Assembly: GCA_027007615.1 (NCBI GenBank)
Contig: JALTFB010000028.1
Span: forward strand, 1 to 27,422
Origin: Candidatus Shapirobacteria bacterium
GTDB taxonomy: Bacteria; Patescibacteriota; Microgenomatia; UBA12405; UBA6130
Direction of reading: 5' to 3'
Length of the DNA: 27,422 nt
The translations under genes and the position numbers were made by a program. Shown here one piece after another: positions 16,583 to 22,345 of this stretch. The notes under the pieces were generated by a model. The model made no database searches. It worked only from the letters and a program-made list of their open reading frames with translations, and was not told the origin of the DNA. Every line of letters begins with the position of its first letter. Within the stretch, counting starts at the first letter, position 1.

Positions 16583-16898
16583 AGCATCAGAGGAAAGCAG
16601 ATGCTAACGATTCCAGCAGTTGCCTATTCCATTGGAGATGCTGAAATAAACTCCTGTCACCCCGCTCTTTAACGCAAAGGCGGGATCTTTGATAATGAAA
16701 TTCCAATTCCTGCTGCCACTTAAAAGTTGCGGAGTTGCAAAAACCCGCCGATGGGGGGCAGATAAGATTTTCCCCGTTTAGGGAACGTGGGTGGAAGCCT
16801 CTAGAAAGGCCCAGCCCAGCTAGAGAACTTTCCTCCCGGTTAACTGATTGTGGAGGAAAATCTCTTATCTGCTTGTCAATGCCCATCAGCAGGCAACT
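16583..16898. ncRNA. Probable structured RNA of about 320 nt, family unknown
   Basis: The 550-base gap 16437-16985 has no convincing coding gene, but it holds nested, mutually compatible helices. AGTTGCCT (16618-16625) pairs with AGGCAACT (16891-16898) and closes the domain. CCCGC+CTTT (16661-16670) pairs with AAAG+GCGGG (16676-16684). GCAGATAA+GATTTTCC (16758-16773) pairs with GGAAAATC+TTATCTGC (16855-16872), a 16-bp arm with a 2-nt bulge. Inside it, GGGTGGAA..CTCTAG (16789-16804) pairs with CTAGAG..TTCCTCCC (16820-16837). AGCATC/GATGCT (16583-16605) forms a leading hairpin. The strand is not settled; a U-G extension (16788/16838) slightly favours plus. GAGGAAAG (16589-16596) and CCGCCGATGG (16745-16754) recall RNase P RNA, but its other conserved boxes are missing, so I do not call it. 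Confidence 0.5.
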
Positions 16899-16970
16899 AT
16901 TTATAGCATATTGCCATGATTGCTGGCAAGAAAGTTCCCCATCATGCCGAACCAACCGCCGGCACTAATG

Positions 16971-16976
16971 TATAAT
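16971..16976 (+). promoter_or_regulatory. -10 box of the ABC exporter remnant
   Basis: TATAAT 9 bases (TGCTTATTC) before ATG 16986. Confidence 0.5.
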
Positions 16977-16985
16977 TGCTTATTC

Positions 16986-17266
16986 ATGGCAAGAAAATGG
17001 CAGCACTACCAACAACGTTTGCACAAATATTTGCGGATTTCCTGGCGGCTAAGCAAACTTTATTATCGGCCCAATCTTTTTCTGTTTATTTTGGACGGGT
17101 TTTTCATACTCTATACCGCTTTTCCACCGTCCGCCATGCCGATAAGATTGTGGTTTTGGACAAGGGAAAAATTATCGAAGAGGGCAGCCACCGCCAGCTG
17201 ATGGCCAAAAAGGGCCGTTATGCCAAACTCTTCCGGCTCCAAGCCCGCGGCTATCGAAAGAATTAG
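16986..17266 (+). pseudogene. ABC exporter gene with internal deletion
   Basis: The ATG at 16986 opens a frame whose first ~40 residues (MARKWQHYQQRLHKYLRISW, then LYYRPNLFLFILDGFF) look like the start of the membrane domain of an ABC exporter. From about 17115 a different frame (+1 relative) encodes RFSTVRHADKIVVLDKGKIIEE, ending KKGRYAKLFRLQARG and the stop at 17266. That is the H-loop-to-C-terminus part of an ABC ATPase domain. The middle, some 500 codons including Walker A, signature and Walker B, is gone, and the two ends are joined out of frame near 17108-17120. Neither frame alone makes a transporter. The promoter-like TATAAT is retained. Confidence 0.8.
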
Positions 17267-17290
17267 CATTCCCCCGCTAAAGGTAAATTA

Positions 17291-17299
17291 TGTTATAAT
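17291..17299 (+). promoter_or_regulatory. Extended -10 promoter of the tRNA gene
   Basis: TGTTATAAT is a TGn-TATAAT extended -10, ending 9 bases before the tRNA 5' end. No -35. The identical nonamer precedes rpmH on the other strand (17891-17883). Confidence 0.6.
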
Positions 17300-17308
17300 A
17301 AAGCAACC

Positions 17309-17381
17309 TGCGGGGTGGTGTACGGCTGCATGGGAGACCCATAACCTCCCGGATCAGGTTCAACTCCTGGCCCCGCAACCA
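17309..17381 (+). tRNA. tRNA-Met (anticodon CAT), initiator-like but atypical
   Basis: 73 nt with encoded CCA. Acceptor: TGCGGGG with CCCCGCA, discriminator A. D arm: GTGT/GCAT with only a 6-base loop (ACGGCT). Anticodon arm: GGAGA / CCCATAA / CCTCC, anticodon CAT. The variable loop is CGGA. T arm: TCAGG / TTCAACT / CCTGG. The acceptor and 3' end GCGGGG..CCCCGCAACCA match bacterial initiator tRNAs. Oddities: C33 instead of U33, an A31 x C39 mismatch, no GGG/CCC anticodon-stem signature, U11-A24 (elongator-like), and U1-A72 in place of the C1 x A72 mismatch. tRNA-Ile2 (lysidine-modified CAT) cannot be excluded. It ends 1 base before the rnpA stop on the other strand. Confidence 0.75.
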
Positions 17382-17382
17382 A

Positions 17383-17721
17383 TTAGTCAATTAACTTAAC
17401 TTGGCGCAATAGTTCCGTTAAGCTTTTTTCCATTTCCCGAAAATCGGCTCCCAGAGCTTCTTTTTTAGCCAGGAAGATAATTTGCGCCGGTTTCATTTTG
17501 CCTAGTCGGCCGCGGACAAGTTCGCTAAGCCGGCGGCGGACCAGATTGCGGTCCACGGCACGATGGCTGATTTTACGGGAAACGATGAAGCCAATCTGTG
17601 TTTGTTTGGCGGGAGCTAAATACAAAAAACTAAAAAAAGTTCCATTAACCAGCCGGCCTTTTTCTTTAACTGTTTGAAAGTCGCGGCGGCGGCGGAGCCG
17701 AAATTGGCGGGCAAGGGCCAC
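17383..17721 (-). CDS. rnpA: Ribonuclease P protein component (RnpA)
   Basis: 112 residues. The RNR motif region AVDRNLVRRRLSELVR (about 53-68) is intact, and the N-terminus RQFRLRRRRDFQTVKEKG fits the family. RnpA binds the catalytic RNase P RNA in tRNA 5' maturation. The start is GTG 17721, two bases after the rpmH stop (TAGAAGTG), so translation is probably coupled to rpmH; no Shine-Dalgarno is visible. Length is normal (110-120). Confidence 0.93.
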   Translation of the reverse strand: MALARQFRLRRRRDFQTVKEKGRLVNGTFFSFLYLAPAKQTQIGFIVSRKISHRAVDRNLVRRRLSELVRGRLGKMKPAQIIFLAKKEALGADFREMEKSLTELLRQVKLID

Positions 17722-17723
17722 TT

Positions 17724-17876
17724 CTAATGAGCCAAGGCAACGGTTAATTTTCGGCGGCCTTTTTGGCGGCGGCGCTTAAGGACTTGGCGGCCACCGGCTG
17801 TTTTCATGCGATGGCGGAAACCATGCTTTTTAACCCTTTTCCGCTTTTTGGGCTGGTAAGTTCTCTTGGTGCTCAT
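17724..17876 (-). CDS. rpmH: Ribosomal protein L34
   Basis: 50 residues, translated by eye: it begins MSTKRTYQPKKRKRVKKHGF, continues RHRMKTAGGRQVLKRRRQKG and ends RRKLTVALAH. This is an unmistakable L34, slightly longer than the usual 44-46 because of the C-terminal VALAH. A 50S subunit protein. The rpmH-rnpA pair is the usual bacterial order. An extended -10 TGTTATAAT ends 6 bases before ATG 17876, so the message should be leaderless. Confidence 0.95.
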   Translation of the reverse strand: MSTKRTYQPKKRKRVKKHGFRHRMKTAGGRQVLKRRRQKGRRKLTVALAH

Positions 17877-17882
17877 GAGCAA

Positions 17883-17891
17883 ATTATAACA
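17883..17891 (-). promoter_or_regulatory. Extended -10 promoter of rpmH-rnpA
   Basis: TGTTATAAT on the minus strand, then TTGCTC and ATG 17876. No -35. Confidence 0.65.
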
Positions 17892-17973
17892 TAAGAATGG
17901 AAAACGGCCGCGCTGTTAGGCTAAACCAACAATTATTCCCCAAGGCCCGGCGCAAGATCGGGGCGGGGCAGGC

Positions 17974-17992
17974 CCGAGGTTTCCTACCTCGG
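17974..17992. repeat. Palindrome CCGAGG-7-CCTCGG
   Basis: A perfect 6-bp stem with loop TTTCCTA in the 159-base gap between rpmH and the gene ending at 18036. No T-run follows on either strand, so it is a poor intrinsic terminator. Nested GGCAAT/ATTGCC pairs near 18014-18042 add a second hairpin at the 3' end of the upstream gene. Confidence 0.4.
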
Positions 17993-18035
17993 CAGCTCCC
18001 GGAGTTGATAACATAGGCAATATCGGGAATTGCCG

Positions 18036-18689
18036 CTATTGCCAAATAATTTTATGGCTGGCGGGTTGGTAGCCATGATTTTGCAGCCAACGGAAAACCT
18101 CATCTTTGATTTTGTTTTTATCGGCTCCTTTAATTTTAACCGCCAATTGGCGCGGTCCGCTATAATTAATGGCAAAATCTTGGTTGCTGAAAGGCATATA
18201 GCGGATAAGGGGGTAGTCGCGTTTGACATCCTCAAGCATCTTGTGGACGGCAGTGGGATCGCCGCGGCCGGCGCTGCTGCTGGCGCTTAGAGTAGGTGTG
18301 GGCGGCGGTAGAGTGGGCTTAGCATGAATAGCCACCAACTGATACCACCAAGAAAAAAAAGGCTTATCATTTAAATAAAGGCGGAAAAAATAGCGGCCGG
18401 CGGCCTTTGGAGCGGGCCAATCTAAATCCAATTGCCGGCCATTAACCTTTAAATTAACCGCCAATTGAGGAGTAGTTTGCAAATAAAACTTGCCTTTCCA
18501 GGGCGCTAAATCTTGGCGGAAAAACAAGCGGGCGGAATTTTTACTAAGCGCCGTTCCCGACGGCGGACTTATGCTTGTCAAATCGGGCCAAGACCGCTGC
18601 CGCTTTTGCCAATATTGCCAGCCCAAAAGCATGGCCAGCATAGCTAAAGCTGTCACCAGCCAATAACGGCTTAAAAATTGTTTCATCAT
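18036..18689 (-). CDS. Small membrane-anchored hypothetical protein
   Basis: 217 residues, not recognised. One N-terminal membrane helix (about 9-26, LVTALAMLAMLLGWQYW) is followed by a beta-rich region (about 40-125) that reads like an Ig-like fold (SPPSGTALSKNSARLFF). A Pro/Thr/Ser linker (about 128-145) leads to a C-terminal alpha/beta domain ending QPASHKIIWQ. The topology suggests an extracytoplasmic protein. It starts 15 bases after the stop of the CHAP-protein gene, with two ATGs (18689, 18686) and no Shine-Dalgarno, so it is probably in one operon with that wall hydrolase and may work with it. Confidence 0.7.
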   Translation of the reverse strand: MMKQFLSRYWLVTALAMLAMLLGWQYWQKRQRSWPDLTSISPPSGTALSKNSARLFFRQDLAPWKGKFYLQTTPQLAVNLKVNGRQLDLDWPAPKAAGRYFFRLYLNDKPFFSWWYQLVAIHAKPTLPPPTPTLSASSSAGRGDPTAVHKMLEDVKRDYPLIRYMPFSNQDFAINYSGPRQLAVKIKGADKNKIKDEVFRWLQNHGYQPASHKIIWQ

Positions 18690-18703
18690 TTAATAATAAC
18701 AAA

Positions 18704-21700
18704 TTATGGCCGCCGCAAGAGCCGCCAGCTCCCCTTCTTAAAATAATCCAGCGGTAAGCGGCTGGTAAACACCGCTCCGGAATAACCGTCGGCCTGGCTG
18801 ATTTGAACTAGAATTTCGCCCACTTCGGGATGGATAACAGCGCTGACAATGGCAATATGGCCAAAATTGCCGCTAGTATTAACAACAACATCACCCGGCT
18901 GCAACTGGGACCAGTCTTTGTGGCTAAAATGGCTGGCAAAATCTTTGGCGTTGCCATGGGTGCCCCGCAGCCAGGGCGCCGCCGCCTTGGCAAAGCCGAC
19001 GCATTGTAAATTGGCACTAGTATCTCCTTCGTTAATCGGCACGACCCCTTGGCGAATCGCAGCGATGGCCCCGGCGGAAATAGCCGCATTCTGCAAACAA
19101 GTGGCCACCTCATCGATATTGTCCTCTGTTACCGTCGGGACGCCGCTGCCCCCCTGGCATTGCAAAAGGGCGGCTTCGATTCGGCAAGCCCGTTGGGCAA
19201 TTGGCGCCGCGGCCGCCGCCTGGCAGGTAACCCGATTTTGGTAGAGAGCGCCGAAATAAGCGGCATTATTGGATCCGCCCCGGCCGCTGCTGGTAAAGAT
19301 GGCCCCGGCGACGGTAATAATGACAATAAGCACTAAAATAATTGGCAGAACAACCGCGCCCAAAATCCCCACCAGAAAGATTTTTTTCATGTCATAGTTT
19401 TCGCCTTCGGGAAGCTTAATAATGCCAAAGCCGGACGCAAGAATATTGCCCAAGCCCTTTTGGCCAAATATTTTGCTGCCCAACCAGCGGAGACCACGGC
19501 CAACGGCGCCCTTCAGCCAAAGCGCCGCTGTTATCAGCCAGCCCGGCGGGCCGGTGCCGGCGCCGATCAAAGAAGCGGCTATTTTGGTAATGGCTGTTTT
19601 GGCTAATTTTTTCAATCCCGTTTTAACCAATTGCTTTTTTAACCAATTGCTGCCCCGGCGGATTAGCCAACCCGTTATTTTACGCCGCAACCGCCCGGTC
19701 ACCGTCCGCCAGGCCCTGGCGACAGGCGAGGGGATTAGCCTTCTAAGGAAACGTAAACGGGGTAGCCGGGGCAGCCAGCGCCTGGCCCAGTAAAAACGGT
19801 AAGCCCAATGGCGTTGGACTTGGCCGATAATCCGCTTTTGGGAGGAGAAAAACGGCCGAAAAAGTTGCCAGCGAGGGGTTTTTGCCGCTTGAGCCAGCTG
19901 ATTGGCTAAACGCCTGTTTTGGCGGGGCGAACGGAATATAGCCAATAAGCGGTGGAAGGGGCTTAAACCTTGGCTTTGGTTGGAAAGGGTCGCTTTTGCC
20001 AGCTCGGGGTTGCGCCAGCCGGAAACAATCCGCCGGGCAACTTGGGAAAGGTTGCTTTGCCGCGGCAAGGGCTGCAAATGTTTTTGCCAAGCTTTAGGCA
20101 ATTTTTGCCGCAATGGTTCAATGTCCACAACCGTAGTTTCCGCAAATTCCTGCCAAGAAGGGCTATTCAGCGGGCCATAGAGATCGGTGAGAAGGCCCGC
20201 CAGCCGCCCTTGCAATGGCAATGGTAAACCGGGAGAGCCGGGCAACGGCGCTCCGGCGGCGGCTGAAGGAGCATGTAGGGGCATTTTGGCCGCGGCCGGC
20301 TTCGGGGGAGCAAAAATTTCTTTGACAATTCCAAGCCAATGCCGGTAAGCCACATCCTGTTGGCTTAATTGCCGCACCTTGGGGGGCAATTGTTGCCAAT
20401 GCCCCAGCGCCCGGCGAGCCATTCCCAGCCGCGCCAGCTGATGGGCGGTTGCCAACGAATAGCCGGCGGCCAGCAAAGATTGCTTTTCCTCTTCAAAAGT
20501 GGCCTGTTGGTGAGCCTGCTTTTCCTTACCCCCGGATATTTCCGCCGGCAAAGGTTTGATTGGTTGAAAAAACTTTTTCACAAACTTCCTGCCCGCCGCC
20601 GGCAATTGTTGCCAACTGGGCGCCTGGGGCGCAGCCGGGCCAAGTTTAGCCAAATTTAGGGCAATCTGTTTAGGAAAGCCCTTTTCTTGCCAGGAACGGC
20701 GGTTATTACCTAAAGCTACAGCGGCAACAGGCCGAGTTCTTTTGACCGGTGCCGGTTTTCGCTCATAAATGGTCCGCTGCGGGGTTGGAGAAACCGGGGC
20801 GGCGGGCGGCAAAATCTTTTTGAGTGTTTCCTTTTGCGGTTCGGCCAATCCTTGCCAAGCCGGCAGCGCCTGATCATTAATATTCAGCCATGCCAACCGG
20901 GCGGCTATCTCGGCAGGATAACCTTCAGCCTGCCAACGCCGCCGTTTTTCATGATAGCTTTGGACTCTTGGCTGGGTTTTTAAAACCTGCTCTTGCTTGC
21001 CAACAGAGGCCCTCGCGGGCGCAAGTATCGCCAGCTGCGCTTCCGGTGGCAAATTTTTAACCACCCTCTCCAACCATTGTTCCGGCCGGCTGGCGGCAAC
21101 CCAATCCGGCGCCGGCCTAACCTCTGATAACGGCCTCACAGTAGCAGCAGCCGCGGCGGCGGGCGGCTTTAGATTAATTGGCGGCGGCTGTTTGGTCGCT
21201 TCCGGAGCAAGGGCGGTTAGTTGCGCTTGGGCAACTTGCAGGCTCAAATCGCCCAACATCTGTTTTTCCGGCGCCGGCAGCCGGCGAGCCTCTTTGGCTG
21301 CCGCTGGCGCGGCAAAGGCGTCCAAAACATGGCTGACGGTTTCAAGCGCTGGCTTTGGGGCGGTTTCACCGGCCGGCGGCGCTTGCTGCGCGATTAAACC
21401 GGAAACAATGGCTTCTACCTGGTTACGCTCCAATCCATACTGGCGCATCAGCCGGGCCACCCGCTGGTCAATTTCCCGGCGCTGCGCCTCGGCTTTTTCT
21501 AAATTAGCCACCAACTGCTTCAAGGTAATCTTATCGGGGACGATTCCTTCCCGCTGGATGTCTTCATCGAGAATCTCGCCGGCTAAAAGCGGCTGCTCTT
21601 CCAAAAATTGCAAAAGCAGTTCCAACCATTTTTGCCAATCGCTTGTTTTTTGCAACTGTTGCCAAAGAGCCGGCTGATAACGGAGAATATCAAACTCAAA

Positions 21701-21835
21701 ATAACGGCTGAGGCTTTGGCGAATTTGCCGTTTTTGGCCGGCGGTCAAGTCGGCAGCTTGGCTTTGCAAATTGCCCAGGGCGGCCAACCAAGACGGCGGG
21801 CCCGCTTGTCCGTCAGCCAAGGATTTACTAGCCAT
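18704..21835 (-). CDS. 1043-aa membrane protein with internal repeats and C-terminal CHAP hydrolase domain
   Basis: Layout in order: helical N-terminus (1-150) with Pro/Ala-rich linkers. Then three diverged repeats of about 50 residues, each of the form W/L-x-x-x-G-(Y/F)-x-x-x-x-A-x-x-L-A-x-L..W-x-x-L (about 295-342, 379-427, 447-511). Then a strongly basic Trp/Arg-rich segment (about 640-790), one membrane helix (818-847), and a C-terminal domain (about 935-1043) with Cys945 (LQCVGFAKA) and His993 (FGHIAIVSAV). The last matches a CHAP/NlpC-type amidase or endopeptidase. Membrane topology would put the hydrolase outside and the ~815-residue repeat part inside. In a T4SS setting it would open the peptidoglycan, as VirB1 does with a different fold. 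Own promoter 5 bases upstream of the ATG. Confidence 0.82.
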   Translation of the reverse strand: MASKSLADGQAGPPSWLAALGNLQSQAADLTAGQKRQIRQSLSRYFEFDILRYQPALWQQLQKTSDWQKWLELLLQFLEEQPLLAGEILDEDIQREGIVPDKITLKQLVANLEKAEAQRREIDQRVARLMRQYGLERNQVEAIVSGLIAQQAPPAGETAPKPALETVSHVLDAFAAPAAAKEARRLPAPEKQMLGDLSLQVAQAQLTALAPEATKQPPPINLKPPAAAAAATVRPLSEVRPAPDWVAASRPEQWLERVVKNLPPEAQLAILAPARASVGKQEQVLKTQPRVQSYHEKRRRWQAEGYPAEIAARLAWLNINDQALPAWQGLAEPQKETLKKILPPAAPVSPTPQRTIYERKPAPVKRTRPVAAVALGNNRRSWQEKGFPKQIALNLAKLGPAAPQAPSWQQLPAAGRKFVKKFFQPIKPLPAEISGGKEKQAHQQATFEEEKQSLLAAGYSLATAHQLARLGMARRALGHWQQLPPKVRQLSQQDVAYRHWLGIVKEIFAPPKPAAAKMPLHAPSAAAGAPLPGSPGLPLPLQGRLAGLLTDLYGPLNSPSWQEFAETTVVDIEPLRQKLPKAWQKHLQPLPRQSNLSQVARRIVSGWRNPELAKATLSNQSQGLSPFHRLLAIFRSPRQNRRLANQLAQAAKTPRWQLFRPFFSSQKRIIGQVQRHWAYRFYWARRWLPRLPRLRFLRRLIPSPVARAWRTVTGRLRRKITGWLIRRGSNWLKKQLVKTGLKKLAKTAITKIAASLIGAGTGPPGWLITAALWLKGAVGRGLRWLGSKIFGQKGLGNILASGFGIIKLPEGENYDMKKIFLVGILGAVVLPIILVLIVIITVAGAIFTSSGRGGSNNAAYFGALYQNRVTCQAAAAAPIAQRACRIEAALLQCQGGSGVPTVTEDNIDEVATCLQNAAISAGAIAAIRQGVVPINEGDTSANLQCVGFAKAAAPWLRGTHGNAKDFASHFSHKDWSQLQPGDVVVNTSGNFGHIAIVSAVIHPEVGEILVQISQADGYSGAVFTSRLPLDYFKKGSWRLLRRP

Positions 21836-21840
21836 AATCC

Positions 21841-21846
21841 ATTATA
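21841..21846 (-). promoter_or_regulatory. -10 box of the CHAP-protein gene
   Basis: TATAAT on the minus strand, 5 bases (GGATT) before ATG 21835, just past the smpB stop. Confidence 0.65.
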
Positions 21847-21850
21847 GCAG

Positions 21851-22345
21851 CTAACGGGGCGGCTGTTTTACCGTCCCCGCCAGCCGCCTTTTAATTTCCC
21901 GTTCAATCAAGCGCTGCTTCTTGGCGAATTTAGTCCGCCGGCGGCCAATACCGATTTTAATTTTCAACCAGCCCCGCTTTTGGTAACAGCTCAAAGGCAC
22001 CAAAGCTAATTTTTTCTGGCGCGCCTCTTGCAATAGTTTCAGCTCGCGGCGGTGGAGAAGGAGTTGGCGTTTTGCCTGGGGATCATAGGGCCGATCAGTG
22101 GCAAAGCGGTAACGGGGGATGTTGGCGCCGGCCAGGAACGCCCCCTCGGGAGACATCTGCACCAAAGCTTGGTCCAAATTGATGCCCTGGGTTTTAACCG
22201 CCTTCACTTCCATGCCGCTTAAGACTAAACCTGCTTCCAATTGGGCAACAATTTGGTAATCATGGCGGGCCCGGCGGTTAAGAAAATACGTTTTCCTTCC
22301 GGTAGTGGAACGCTTGGCGTGTGGCTTCCGGGAACGTTTTACCAT
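21851..22345 (-). CDS. smpB: SsrA-binding protein SmpB
   Basis: 164 residues. The conserved core is clear: NRRARHDYQIVAQLEAGLVL, SGMEVKAVKTQGINLDQALV, LLLHRRELKLL, and the Lys-rich C-terminal region with WLKIKIGIGRRRTKFAKK. SmpB carries tmRNA to stalled ribosomes in trans-translation. No tmRNA gene is recognisable in the window. ATG 22345 overlaps the previous gene's stop (ATGGTAA), implying translational coupling. Length is at the upper end of the family because of basic tails at both ends. Confidence 0.94.
   Translation of the reverse strand: MVKRSRKPHAKRSTTGRKTYFLNRRARHDYQIVAQLEAGLVLSGMEVKAVKTQGINLDQALVQMSPEGAFLAGANIPRYRFATDRPYDPQAKRQLLLHRRELKLLQEARQKKLALVPLSCYQKRGWLKIKIGIGRRRTKFAKKQRLIEREIKRRLAGTVKQPPR

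Noticed and set aside
16440..16583. Leftward frame with a hydrophobic start (MAVLLFIAMLFIPAGWW) ahead of mutM
   Set aside because: It runs through the mutM promoter and into mutM in another frame, has no ribosome site, and the rest is low-quality sequence; chance or a decayed leader is more likely.
16583..16898. RNase P RNA (rnpB)
   Set aside because: GAGGAAAG and CCGCCGATGG are present, but the other universally conserved boxes are not, and the strongest helices do not match the P4-centred layout; kept only as a hint.
16583..16898. tmRNA (ssrA) or T-box leader
   Set aside because: No tRNA-like ends with a GGTTCGA-type T arm and CCA for tmRNA; GGGTGGAA resembles part of a T-box but the TCCACCC antiterminator partner is absent.
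16587..16955. 122-residue leftward reading frame
   Set aside because: It coincides with the nested helices of the structured-RNA region and has no domain-like character; the frame is open by chance.
17877..18035. Replication origin upstream of rpmH
   Set aside because: Only one weak DnaA-box-like string (TTATCAAC near 18005, minus strand) and no cluster; no dnaA or dnaN nearby.
19422..21677. Several rightward frames up to 226 residues inside the CHAP-protein gene
   Set aside because: They are antisense shadows of a GC-rich, Ala/Gln-rich gene with strong codon bias; no start signals or recognisable domains.
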